Assembly (NCBI GenBank): GCA_014706295.1 | Contig: JACSVZ010000022.1 | Span: forward strand, 7,706,830-7,770,829 | Direction: 5' to 3' | Source: Lycocorax pyrrhopterus obiensis | Lineage: Eukaryota; Chordata; Aves; Passeriformes; Paradisaeidae | DNA: 64,000 nucleotides | The notes under the pieces: generated by a model | What the model was told of the DNA's origin: nothing | What the model saw: the letters and a program-made list of their open reading frames with translations, nothing else | The model's database searches: none | Part shown: piece by piece, positions 50,090 through 61,660 of the stretch | How the letters are laid out: each line of letters opens with the position of its first letter | How positions within the stretch are numbered: the stretch's first letter is position 1 | Made by a program: the position numbers and the translations under genes

Positions 50090-50122
50090 TGCCTCTGCTG
50101 TGCCTCTGCTCTGCCTCTGCTG
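50090..50122. repeat. 11-bp tandem repeat, three copies
   Basis: Three consecutive units read TGCCTCTGCTG, TGCCTCTGCTC and TGCCTCTGCTG. The tract is pyrimidine-rich and contains CTGC words. Confidence 0.93.
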
Positions 50123-53100
50123 ATCTGTGGTGAAGATGCTCCCCATTTACACCCCTGTCCAGAAGGAGAGAATTTGATTTGAGGTAGTTGTTGTCCGATG
50201 CAGTCGATTGGGCCTCTATCCAGGCTTTATGGGAGCTATATTACAGTGGGAGTGATTCTGCTGCTGCAGTGGGTTGCATCAATATATGCTGGAACTGATG
50301 TGTTAGGATCAGGAAAGTGACATTTACTGTAGTAGAGAGAGTACGTATTTGGCCCCAGAATTTAGCTGGGCGTTGAGAGACATAACCCTCTCTTTGTCTG
50401 GAATCATTTATCCCAGCTCTGGGTCTTGCCAAGACAAATAAATGCTTCTTCATGCTCACATGTTAATGCTGTTGTGATGAGCAAAGGGTTCATCTACCTT
50501 TTAATCATTGTTCAAATTAAGCCGTTAAAATCAGGGAGAAGCCCAAATTCTAGGGACCTGGGGTATACATGATACAGTTCTTTACCTGCTCTCTGTAGCC
50601 TAATATGAGAGGGGTGCATTTCTACCCAATTTATATTAAAATTAGATGGAAGACAAAGAAAAGGAGAGGAAGAAAATGCCTGGTGTAAATCTGGTCAGGG
50701 TTCTGAATCCCAAATCAAAGGAGCAAGGCATCCTCCATGATAAATGTTTTATGAAGAGCACACACAGCATGGTAATGCCCACAGAAATCTGACAGTTTTC
50801 TCTGCTCTCCCTCTCTCTGCTCTACTTTCCCATCTGTGCCTCAGGTCACACAATTGAGCCTTGTTGCTCCTGTCCTTGCCTGTGGTCCCTGATTCATCAC
50901 TTTTCAGACATCACTTCGCTGTGTCTGGAAGAAGCAAGCAGGAGAGATGGAACTTTCCCTGAATTTCCTCATCTCTGTTTGCACTTCTGCTTCCAATGTA
51001 CTTGCCAATCTTTCTCACTTCTTTCACTCTGTCTCTTCCGTGATGTTTCTTTTCTCACTCTCATTTCAATGTTTAGTGTCACTTGGGTGGAAAATGACCT
51101 CACAAATCATTGGGGAGGAGTCCAGGTCCTGCTGGCCTTAACTTTCCTGGGCAACGTCCCCATATATCTGCAAACCTGTGCTTTTGTGATGGTCCATATG
51201 TTTCTCCCTGGAGCTGGAAATTGTGGGGATGTAATATCCTCAAGGATCTGATAATTGGGATGGAGGATCTTCCAATTCCTTGGGCCCTGTGATACCTTTC
51301 CTATTGGAAATGGGCTCCTGTTTTCCAGTTGGAGTAGGCCAAGCCATAGTCACTATTTTTAATTTTAATTCAGCTTTATAAGAATCTTTTCATCACAACT
51401 AATTTAAAAATTTGAGGACTCTTCCAATTTTTTCCTCTCAGCCACTTACCACACATCATAGCAGAGCAGAGAGAGGAGTCCCCATTCCAGCTCTGCCCTT
51501 TCCTGAGCTGTGCTTTAACCCCTTTTTTCCTTTTCTGCATTAGAAAAGGATACAGATTGAATGGCCTGAGTCGTATATAAACCCCCTTGGACTTACTTCT
51601 GCCAGCAAACCACGAAAGGAATCTCCACTTTCTGGCACACTTTCATCACAGCAGAGTCCTGTGTCACAGCCTGACCCCAACTCCCTGCCCAGACGAGATG
51701 GAATTGTCACCCGGCTCCAGCCAGATTCATGTTGGGGCAGCAGCAGCCAATGCAGCCTTCTGGACATACTTTTGTAAAGAGATAAAAATTGAAATTCAGT
51801 ATATATACTGCAAATGACAAACCAGAGTATAAAGCTGAATAGAGAAATTGCCCAGGAAAAAAAAGTATCCCCTGAGGAATCAGATCATATTTGAGAGTGT
51901 AACTAGATCAGACAAGCCACAGCCAGCGAAACTACAGAAATGTATTGTGCACTGAAGAGCTGCAGAACACGGACCTGTGGCGGCTCTGCCCAGCCTCTCC
52001 TGCATGCTCTCTCCTTGGCCTCGGAAACTTGTGTTGTGCTCTCCTTGGATTTGGGGCTGGAGCAGTTTTAGGGAGAAGGCAATGTGAACATGCTTGTCCT
52101 GAAGGCTGCTGTGCTGCAAATGGCATGTTCTTCTCAACGTGTATTTTCAAGGCGTGGGCAAGGCCTGGGCAGCCTGGCCAAATGATTTATTGACAGGCCA
52201 ACATCTCCACGGCCAGCACTGCAGAGCAGAGGATTCTCAGGGTATTGAATATTTCATATCCACTTGATGAACTAGGTTTTGCATAAATTGCACCCAAAGG
52301 ATCAACCCAAACTATTCTGTGTTAGGTTCTCAGCTCTGCCTTGAGATCTGCTCTGCGAGACATTTCATCTCTCAGCTTCTCAGCTCTATTTTTCCCAAGG
52401 CAAGGCATTGATTTTTCCTTTCCTCTGTACTTTGTCTCACCTGCTCAGATTGGTGTGGACTTTTACAGTGTTTCATATGAATATCAGCAAAGTGTTGTCC
52501 CAAGTCTAGTTTCAGTCTCAAAAAAAAAGCACAACAAAATCCCAATAATAACTGGGAGTAATTTTTGCCACCTTGGGGAGTTGGGCTTTTTTTTGCTTTT
52601 TGCTGGTGTTCCTCATTTTTCATCATATGAAATCTGTGTCTTATCTAACATGGAAGCTACAGAGACTTTCACCTTTACTTTTGCTATAACTAGTAAAAAC
52701 TACACTATTTATATGAGCAGTACTAATCAGCAATATGCTCAAGGGATTACAGTGTGAGCTCCTGGAGCCATGGGCTGAAGAAGCCTGTGAGCTGGGCTAT
52801 GGAGAAATCTGAAAAGCAGAAAAGTGGAAATAAAGCAGCGATGCTGAGACAGGGGAAGAAAAATTTCTGGTCACCCTTTGCACCAAGACTTATGCCAACC
52901 CTGAGTATTTATTTGCCAGCCAGGTGGGGTGAGCTGCGTGCAGGCAAAAGAATGAGGAGCTCCTTTCATCTATGGTGGACAGCAAACCTCCAAAGGAGAG
53001 GGTGAGCCAGGAGGTTACACTCATGGAGGTATTCCCTGGAAAAAAGAGGGTTTTAGAGTCTCAGTGAGAGAGAAGAGTGAACATTATGGAAGGTGAAGTG

Positions 53101-53248
53101 AGTGAGACATCAGGTGTTGAGGAGGTGGGAAGGGAGGAGATACAGTCACTCATGGACTGCAGATGTGAGGAGCGAAACTTTGATTGATCCAAAACACCAA
53201 AAGGAAACAGATTAAAAGAATCACAGAGAATGTGGGCACAGTTAAAAA

Positions 53249-53272
53249 AAAAAACAACAAAAAAAACCAGTT
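53249..53272. repeat. A-rich run
   Basis: AAAAAAAAAAACAACAAAAAAAACC is a simple A-rich stretch. A second homopolymer-rich T tract lies at 53,487-53,509. Confidence 0.75.
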
Positions 53273-54085
53273 TTAAAAGGTTTGAGGCCATTTTGACCTA
53301 AATGGAAAAAAATAAGTGAGAAGTCTGAAGACAAACACGAACCATCCAAATTCTTCTCCCTGCTTTTGGGCTTGTACAATAGGCTGACTACATATGGGTT
53401 CCTACAACGTGTGGGTATTGGTTTTATCCGGAATTTATGAGTTTTTCGACTTACTGTCAGAGCACAACTTCCCTGTGTTTTTCATATTTTTTTTTTATTT
53501 TTTACTTTTTCCCAGAGCTGAATGGGTGCATGAAGGGCACATAAAGGTTTATTGAGTAAAAGCCCTAAATGCTTGCAAACTTTTACTATTCTTCCAGGGC
53601 CTATAAATATTTTTCTCAATCCTTCTCTTCAAGGCAATAAAAAATTAGTTTAGAGGTTAGCTGTGGGACACTTGACATGAGTCTGGCTCTAATCTCATTT
53701 TGAGGTTAAGGAAAGTAGAACTGAAATGGTCCAGAGTGCCAAAATATTGAAATAGATAATGGCATGCTCCTGTCTGTAGCCCGTACCTGTCTGCGGCATC
53801 ACGAGGTGCGTGCACGGTGAACAGACCAAGTACCTGTGCATCAGAGAGGTGCTGCCTATCTCAGGCATTGCTGAGGTTTGCATTGGCAGCAGTTTTCCTT
53901 TCCAAGGGCATGGTTTGTACCCCGAAATGTGGCCAGACTCAGAACAAACATCATGGATGCACATCTCAACAGTGTATGGTGCTGGGCGTCAGGGACACAG
54001 CTGGGGAATCAGAGGTTCAGACACACAGCTTTGGAGGCAGGGAGGTTTTTTCTGAGCGCAAAATTACACTGAAAAAAAGAGCTTT

Positions 54086-54116
54086 AGTTAAAAATAAAAC
54101 AAGCAAACAAACAAAT
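54086..54116. repeat. A-rich run with CAAA units
   Basis: The tract reads AAAAATAAAACAAGCAAACA followed by further CAAA units. It is simple A-rich DNA with no element recognisable upstream of it. Confidence 0.75.
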
Positions 54117-54645
54117 CCTGCAAACACACAGGAAAAAAATTCTGTACTCATTTCACTGGCCAAACATATCTTGCTACTCCAAAAACAGAGACTGTAAGGA
54201 GGTATCTTTGCTTCAACACTATCTTAACCAGATTGCTCTCAATAACCTGACTCCCAGATTTCCACCTCTGGCCTCTGGATACCTCTGCAGTTTGCTGTGA
54301 GCCTTCAGCTAGGGGTTTGCTCAGCAAAGTGCATCCTCAGGACAAGAGGACATGTCAAGAATGCAAGTGAGAAAAGCCAGTGTGTGGCCCAGAGGTTCAG
54401 ATCCATTGCACAAGGCCTTTCTCTTCCACGTGAGGGATTATGTGACAGATATCGATGTGGCACCTCGTAAGCACTCCGCATGGAGCTGTGCTAATTCCCT
54501 GTCAGGAGAGAGCCAAGGAATTAACGCAAGTTGACTTTCGACTATGTAAAAGATGTTCCTGGTGAAGCAGCAGACGTCTTTGTCTTCCTTCATTTTCCCC
54601 TTCCTTCTGGGTATCTCCCTTCTTGGTTTGCCATCCTAACCTGGG

Positions 54646-54838
54646 AGAATCATGGAATGATAGAACAATTTGGGTTGTAAGAGACTTTAAAGATCAACTC
54701 TGCCGTGGGCAGGGACACCTTCCACTAAACCAGGTTGCTCAAAGCCGCATCCAACCTGGCCTTGGACACTTCCAGGGATGGGCCAACCATGATGTTTCTG
54801 GGCTACCTGTTCCAATACCTCACTGTCCTCACAGGGAT
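54646..54838 (-). repeat. CR1 LINE 3' fragment (avian chicken-repeat-1 type)
   Basis: The plus strand reads as the reverse complement of a CR1 3' end. It begins with imperfect copies of the CATAGAAT-type terminal octamer (AATCATGGAATGATAGAA), followed by TTTGGGTTGTAAGAGACTTTAAAGATCA-like sequence. The most conserved words of avian CR1 follow: GGGCAGGGACACCTTCCACT, AACCAGGTTGCTCAAAGC, CATCCAACCTGGCCTTGGAC and ACTTCCAGGGATGGG. Similarity fades after CTCACTGTCCTCACAGGG, so this is a 5'-truncated insertion of about 190 bp, which is normal for CR1. Only the 3' part is present, so no reverse transcriptase or endonuclease coding sequence remains. An open frame crosses it but carries no meaning. This element is the strongest evidence that the window is from a bird. 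CR1 does occur in other reptiles, so a non-avian sauropsid is the only realistic alternative. Confidence 0.93.
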
Positions 54839-55479
54839 TGTCCCTTCTGGCTGGTGGGTGGTCAGCAATATCAGACATCTGGCAGGTGTCACAGTGTCTG
54901 CCACCGCCCACAGGGCCAGGAGGCTTCACTCAGGTGCCTCCAAGGGTTTTGGCTGCATTTGGAATGGGGATCCACTGGCTGGGAGTGAGCTCAGTTTTCC
55001 CTGGTGTGTAAGTCAGCAAGTCCAACGCCCACGCAGGAAGCTGAGCTCCTCAGCAGAGCAGCCCTGTGAAACTCAGCAGTTTTGGTTTGCGAGGGGACCT
55101 ATGAAAATATTTTTGGTGTCAGTTTTCCTGGATGATCCCAGCTTGTGAAAATTGAAGGCAAGCACTAACTTTCCTGTTCCGGAGCAGTTGTTGCTCCAAA
55201 AACAGGACTCTGAAACCAGGATAATGCCATGGGAACGCTCCTAAGGCCCCTCAGCTTGGAGGTGGGAGGAGGCCTGCAATAACACACTCACTCCTTTAAA
55301 AGATTGTTTTGGAGGTAAAAACACTTCCTATGTAGATGTCCACACTGAGGCAAAAAGAGAAGAATGTCTACTTCACAGGGTTTTTTTAATATAAGGAAGC
55401 CCATTTTTAGTGAGAAAAACTTCAGCTATCTTTGAGTACCAGGCATTCCTTTAGGAAAGCTGATGTAAATATACATAGC

Positions 55480-55810
55480 TGTTAAAGATTTAATGAGAGC
55501 CCACCTGTATGTGTTGTGCATTTATCTAATGAGATCACATAAGTTCTCCTCTCAGCACCTCCTCCTCTATGAAATCAGGCACCTTCTCTGCCCCAGCTGG
55601 GCCCCCAGATTAATATTGCCTTGACATAATTGTTCATTCAACACGACTGCTAATTTGTCAGTGGAGCTATCCCAGGGTCTTGCTCCAAGAGATATGAAAA
55701 CAATAACCTTGTGACCAAGAGACAGGCCTAATGTTTGCACTGCTAAACTGTTGAAAGGCTGTTTTATGTGAAGGAGAAGGCAATGAGTCACCAAGCAAGG
55801 GGGTACAGCG
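55480..55810. promoter_or_regulatory. Candidate conserved non-coding block
   Basis: Repeat-free sequence with GTTAAAGATTTAATGAGAGC, TTATCTAATGAGATCACA, CAGATTAATATTGCCTTGACATAATTGTTCATTCA and CGACTGCTAATTTGTCAG, then AAACAATAACCTTGTGACC (SOX-like ACAAT and nuclear-receptor-like TGACC words). A minus-strand frame of 91 codons spans 55,567-55,842 with no recognisable family. It lies about 0.6 kb right of the CR1 fragment. Regulatory function is inferred. Confidence 0.27.
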
Positions 55811-58800
55811 TTAGTACTTCTGAAAAGAAAGAAAAGGAGCATAAAAACACACGAGTTATCCTTCCCTAATACAAATCAGAGAATTGATAGGAGAGAAAAA
55901 TAGCAAGTATATACGAAGTGAACCAGAGGAATGCATCAATCTGCAAATCAAACAAATTCTGGGCATGGTTATTAAAAGTTTGTTCATTCACAAACACACG
56001 TGTGCATGCTTTGTCTTGCACACACATATGCACCACTAAAGCACCGGTGTGCAGCTCCCAAATAATTACCTTCTAATACCAAAAATGTGCCCCACTCCAG
56101 TAATGACGACTGCAGCACAATGAAAACCAACTGCCGGTAAAAAACAAAAATCATATTTCAAAGAAACAGTAGATTAGCCCATGGCTTTCACTAAACTGTG
56201 TCTCTCTGATTCCTGCTGGGTGACACAATGGGCTGGCTTAACGCAGCCTGGCCTCTGAACTCAGCCTTACAAGCCTTGGATCCTTGAAACAGCACCCTCA
56301 CTGTCTATCTGATTTTCAAAGCTACACATATTCTGCACAATATTCTCTTCCCTCGCTGCCCCATTTGTCTGTGGCACATTTGTATGCCCCATCTCCCTGT
56401 TTTTTATAAAATCCTCAGAGTCTTTTGTGCGTGTATTCCTTTCAACATCTGCAAAAGAAATCATTTCTCTCAGAAACAGTGTAAGGGTCGGGGAATATAC
56501 ACAATAGCTGGAAATACTGTTTAAGGCCCAGAGGGGAGAACTTTTTTTCTCCCATGAAAATGTGCTTTTGCAATGCAAGGCAGTATTCAAACTCAACCCC
56601 CTTCTCTCCTACCCGTCCCCCCCAAGAAAAAAAATCACAAGGTGGAACAGGCTCATCTAAAGCAAAATATACTTGAGAGAACAGATGTGGCAAAACAAAA
56701 CCCATAGCTTTCCATGAAGAGCAGCCAAAAATAACATTGGCTCGGCAGACATGTGATCTTCAGAGGAGTTTGCTACTTGAATGAGTCAGAATGGTGATTC
56801 CATTTTTACCTCTTCAGTGAACAGGAAACACATTCTCCTTGAGCACCAAATTCTCCTGCAGTGGCCCACTTACACTGGATCATATCAGTCGGCTTTGCAG
56901 GTGCTGAGACAAAGTGGAAAGAGTGTAATGGTTTCCCCTAGTCTGAGAAGCTGAGCTTAATTGAGGCAAAGTCCAAAAGGTCATCTAGAAGTGCATGTAA
57001 AAACAGATACCTGTGTATACATATCTGAAATGAGGAGCTATGAGAGGAAGGGGGAAGCAATTTAAAATATCCATTTCCATAAAGAAAGATTTGGGCTCTG
57101 CCCACACAATACACTTTATTTTAGGTTACAAAGCTTGCAAACTTTAAGAAAAAAAGTCTATTAGGTGGCTGATGTCACCAATCCAGTGTGTGTCCTTCGG
57201 CTCATTGTTCTTGAATGAAAATGCTTTGGTTTAATTTTTTACAGAGAAATGGGGCTCCAATGGCCTCAAAAAGCTTCAGGTTTTGGTATCCAACTCTCAG
57301 AGGTTAGGACTCTCAGAACCAGCATCTGTGTTCTAGTTGCTCAAGTTTTATAGTGAGGAAGAAAATTGAATTTTGATTTCCATGTCTCAGGAGGAGTTTG
57401 CAGAACTTCTCTTTGAGTATGCCATCAATTGTCCAGTAAAAGTAGAAAATGTTGAGCTGGAGTTGACAAGGACAAATAGAAGTCTTTGAAGTTTCTTTTT
57501 CCTTAAGAACTGCATTTAAATTAAAGGAAAAAAAAATAGAAAGTTCCATGAAAAACTGTTCCTCTCTCAAATGCCTTCCATATCTTTAGGAAGAATCATT
57601 TTAATTTTGCAATAAATGGACATATGATATCCCAGTTCCTTGAGGGAAGCACAATGATTTTATTTGCCTTTTGTACAAGAATCATGATGATCCTTATTAT
57701 ATCTTCCCATTCAAGCATTTTCAGGTTTCCTGTGAAATATTTGGGAGATGGCTCCTGTATTCTTGACAAATGTTGCCCACATTGTCCAGTGCAACACCAA
57801 AAGAGTAGAGAAAGTCCAGTTGTAGAGCTGGTTGTAGGCCTGGTGGCCATTTCACCAAGAATAAACATAAAGCAGGAGTTGGGAAATATTGGTCAGTTGA
57901 GTCCTGGGAAATCTACCTTTCATTAAAAAAATAAATAAATTTGTATTGAAATATCTTGAAAGCAAGCACTGAAAACAGCAAAAGTAATGGATCACAGAGC
58001 AACTCCAGACAAATGCAGTCTCTCATCAGACATCTGAAGTCATGTTGTTTCTGCTGGAGATTTCAAAAACTTGAGTTGAAGTCCATTGCCAAGACTTTCA
58101 AAAACAACTGATGGGGAAAGGAGTTAAGAGGCTTGAGCAGAGCCTGATTTTCATTGAGTTTGGGGATTCAGCAGTTTCTAAAAATCAAGCCAAGAGGTTT
58201 CCAAATTGAGAAAACACATCTGACAATTAATGGCTGGAAAATGTGGTCAGCACAGAGCTGTAGGTGCTCACGTCTTCAGAAAATCAGTCCAAGCTTCCCT
58301 CAAGTTAGAAACCTGACGTTTCAAGAATGAGAAGTCTGTTTGGAAAATGTTAGCCTCAAACTCTGTTTTAGCTTTTCTAGGTATTCACATGGGAAGAAAA
58401 ATATTGTCTAATGTCTAAATATGATTATTATGTAGTGGCTCATTGAGCTGAGAAAGTGCAATAACATGTGGGAAATAATAGTGCCACACTAGAGGTGAGG
58501 CACGGTTCACTGGTGAAAAGGCAGTGACAAACCTGTCTGCCACTGTCTTTCTAATTCAAAGGAGCCTCTTGGTACAAGAAATTGTAGCTGTCCTGCGACA
58601 CTGTCACTTTGCATCTCCTTATTGCCAGATTTCTGAGTTTCTGTTACTCTTTAGTTATTTAAATAAAAATCTGATCTTTCCGTACTCAGAGGGGAAAAAG
58701 AAATCCAAAAGCACCAAGGATTTCCAAACTGGTTAGTCCTTCTTGTCCGCAGAATTCTGTGGGACTTGTTTTCTTCTTATTTTCCAGGGTTTTTAGATTT

Positions 58801-59545
58801 AAGAACTGACTTCAGTTAAAAAAATAATTTAAAAAAAAGGCTATTTGTGTTCATATATAAGTGATATGTGCCTTCACTGTAAGATTTCATTTCTAAACAA
58901 CATTAATGAAACTTCTCTTGGCAATGAAGTCCGTGCTTGCTGACCAACTCATTTGTCAGGAAACACCAATTCTTTCATCATTTCCATGGTCTTGTTTATA
59001 AGTTTTGGTGCACCTCTCCCTTTCCATCCAGCGTTGCTCAGACTGTTTCACTGTGTCTAAGCAAAGCAATCCTGGACATTTTGATAGAACTTAATTTCCA
59101 AGAAAACAGAAGAAGGAGCCAAGATGAAGACCAATCTGCTTTGGGGAAAATATGCCACTTTTTGGGCTTCTTTCCTGGAAAATTTGTGGCCCAGCACCTT
59201 CCTCTTCATCAGGATCAGTGGGAGCTGCTTACAGGAGAAAACATAATCAGAACACCTGTATACACACAACTTGATAACAGCATCATTCATCATCTCTCCA
59301 GTTACCTCCTGTTTGGTTTAAATTTAAAACAGAGCAGAAAGTTGCTCTGTCACCTAGTGTTTCAAACACAAAGGGTGTTGTAATTAATTCCTGCACATTA
59401 CAAGACCGCGGAGATATTTTTGTACATCAAAATTATTACGTAATGTTCTGACACATAATGACTGATTCCTTACTGCTGCCTAAGTACATCACTGTGCACT
59501 TGGGTGGCATCAGCTGATTGTTGATACACTCAATCTCTTCATTAC

Positions 59546-59562
59546 TTTTTTTTTTTTTTTTT
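59546..59562. repeat. Poly-T tract (17 T)
   Basis: Seventeen consecutive T. Read on the minus strand it would be a poly-A tail, but no AATAAA lies just before it on that strand and no retrocopy body is recognised. Confidence 0.9.
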
Positions 59563-59745
59563 AAGGTGGATCCTTTTGTTTTATGCCAAGGCTTTGGTTT
59601 TCCTCTCAATTTTAGAGGCAATGGAGCTTTTATAGTTCAACTTTTCTTTGTTCTCCCCTTTAAAAGAGAAATCTACTAAAAAATCATTTTTTTCTTAAAT
59701 TTTATAGCCCCGAATATTGGAAACTGCAAGGCCATATTTTGCCAC

Positions 59746-59760
59746 AAAAAAAAAAAAAAA
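59746..59760. repeat. Poly-A tract (15 A)
   Basis: Fifteen consecutive A, about 185 bp to the right of the T17 tract. No AATAAA lies in the 40 bases before it, and no flanking target duplication is obvious. Confidence 0.9.
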
Positions 59761-61079
59761 TCAAAAGAGAACTGAGATATGAGCCAGAAGAAGGCTCCCA
59801 AAGGGCTGCTATCGTGACAGAGCCTTAGTAAGACCTATTTTCCCAGCTCTGGTGCGAGACTCTGCCTCCAGTCAAAGGTTTGACTGAGTTTTATTCAATA
59901 ATAATTGTTGGTCTCTGCAGATCTTTGAAAGCTCTGATTTCCCTGCCCTGTATTACATTCACAGAAAACCCTATTGGTACTTTTCTCAGGAAGTTTCACC
60001 ATGAGGTCAGTATGTCTGAAGACATCTATATCACGTACCCAGATATACTATTTTGGCATTCTCAGTGTGTTGAAGGACTCTGTTTCTACCCCCTGCTCCC
60101 CTCTGCACTCTCAGCTGCAGCCCACACGGCAGCTGGATGGTAGATGAAGCTCTGGGAAGCCAGAAGGAACTGCATTCCTGGAAAATGATGAAACCAAGGA
60201 TTCATTTCTCATTCCCACCGCTCTCATTAGCAGATAGCAGCCACTTTTATCACTCCGAATACATTACTCAGGAGGCTCTTACCACATCAGGGCTTCACAG
60301 GGTTGGATGCTGTACAAACACTCTATGTGTGCGTTCCTCCCATGCAAAGGACAAGAAAATCATTACAGCCTTGCCACAAGCACCTCCCCTTTCCTAAGGC
60401 ACCCTCTCCACTCCCTGTGTGTATCTCCTGTTAATCATGCCATAGATCTCAGCGACTGGTGGAAATTCAATAAACACAGGTCTGATGCGTGGTGATAAGA
60501 GAGACTCACAAACCAAAACAAGCATAGAGAAGAAAAACCCTCTTCCTCTCAAACCCCTCTCAGCAGTACTCAAAGGAAGTCTCACACTCTCGATGATGCA
60601 ATTGCTTTTCAAGCCCCAAGAAGTAATTTTTCTGCCCCACTGTGAAGCAAAAAGACCCCAGCACCTTTTGCCCCATAAATTCAACCAGCATGAGTCAGAA
60701 AATCAAGAGATGTATTATTGCTAATAAAAACAAGAGCAATATGAAATGTTTTATTCTTTTCTTTCAAAGCTTTGAGGCCAAAGTCACATTAGGAACTCAG
60801 TTGTAGGGCTGGAAAATCGAGGGGGAGGATTTTCTTTTTACTTGAAAGATGAAGCACTTTTGTAGTTAATTAATTGTATCTCTGGGAGCCAGGGTTAAGC
60901 CCAGTCTGCAGGTAAATGCAAGATATCCTCAAGCTGAGGGGGCTGTGATACAGAGGTTTCCACACAAAGAAAACCCCTTTTCTGTCAGCAAATTTACCTT
61001 TTTTAACCCCAGAAAGTCTGATTTGCACAACGTGCCCTGATAAAAACCAGCCACTTATTGCAGCTGCCCTTTTATATCC

Positions 61080-61355
61080 CTTCTCCGGGAGGAGACAGAC
61101 CCAGACATGTTCTAGGAGGAACAGGCTGCTCGTCTGTCTCTGACACCTCCCTGAAATGCGGTGCTCCGAGAAGCACCTGCGCCGCAGGGCATGGCTGCTT
61201 TCCCCGATTCAGGCAGCACGTTCTAGGAACACCGCACCCACCCACGGGCTCAGCCTCTTCCAGCACCCACTGGTGCCACCCAGGTGATTGCCAGCCCAGA
61301 GAGAGGCTGTGCCTGATCCGCCGCTCAGGCTCCCTGCGTGGTGTACGTGGCAGGG
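61080..61355. other. Locally CpG-enriched GC-rich stretch
   Basis: CpG words recur here more often than elsewhere (CTCGTC, TGCGGTG, TCCGAG, GCGCCGC, CCCGAT, CACGTTC, CACCGCACC, CCACGGG, TCCGCCGC, TGCGTGG, TACGTGG). A plus frame of 137 codons (61,058-61,471) runs through it but has no recognised motif and is best explained by GC-rich composition. It could be a weak CpG island or a first exon of an unseen transcript; no splice-donor or promoter context convinces. Confidence 0.35.
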
Positions 61356-61524
61356 TGATGCCTGTCCCATGGCTTATCCACGCTGGGGAAGGAGTTCCTT
61401 GTGTGATTTGTCAGTGTCTCACTTTCAAAAAACGTGTATTTACCTGTATTTCCAGAGGGGAAAGACAATAGTGTAGGAGCTGAGGAAGCCAAGGTTTGGT
61501 TTGTCATTCTAAAAAAGTCTTCTT

Positions 61525-61660
61525 GGGTGACCTTGAAATGACACAGTATCTCTGCACCCCGATTTCCTACCTCTGAAATGAGAATTGGAGCTGCCTTGAC
61601 AAAGAGCTGTGCTGGAAGGACACTGAGGAACAGTTAGGAAGTGTTTGAATACCACAGCTG
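61525..61660 (+). repeat. MIR / CORE-SINE-like fossil
   Basis: It starts GGTGACCTTGAAATGACACAG ('TGTGACCTTGGGCAAGTCACTTAA') and continues CTGCACCCCGATTTCCTACCTCTGAAATGAGAATTGGAG ('CTGTGCCTCAGTTTCCTCATCTGTAAAATGGGGATAA'). It then reads TAGGAAGTGTTTGAATACCACAG, matching the 'GTGAAGTGCTTTGAAAACCACAG'-like end. All three anchors are in the right order and roughly correct spacing, so this is among the better SINE matches in the window. The head of the element before the GACCTT word is not recognisable. Confidence 0.6.

Larger units (their letters stand above)
49066..54645. other. Unique non-coding DNA
   Basis: No gene is recognised. The longest frames are 138 codons (52,341-52,757 plus) and 126 codons (53,817-54,197 plus), without motifs. 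The stretch contains the small CpG cluster at 49.71 kb, the 11-bp tandem repeat at 50.09 kb and A/T-rich tracts at 53.25, 53.49 and 54.09 kb. Confidence 0.72.
55811..61079. other. Unique AT-rich non-coding DNA
   Basis: No gene is recognised. Frames reach 148 codons (58,937-59,383 plus) and about 100 codons on both strands at 57.6-57.9 kb, none with family features. A small inverted repeat lies at 56.0 kb and the T17/A15 pair at 59.55-59.76 kb. Confidence 0.72.

Noticed and set aside
57596..57926. Overlapping frames on both strands that looked like a transposon remnant
   Set aside because: Neither translation showed a transposase or reverse-transcriptase motif; nothing repeat-like at the DNA level.
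58937..59383. 148-codon plus-strand open frame as an exon
   Set aside because: Translation has no conserved motif, and no convincing splice acceptor and donor bound it.
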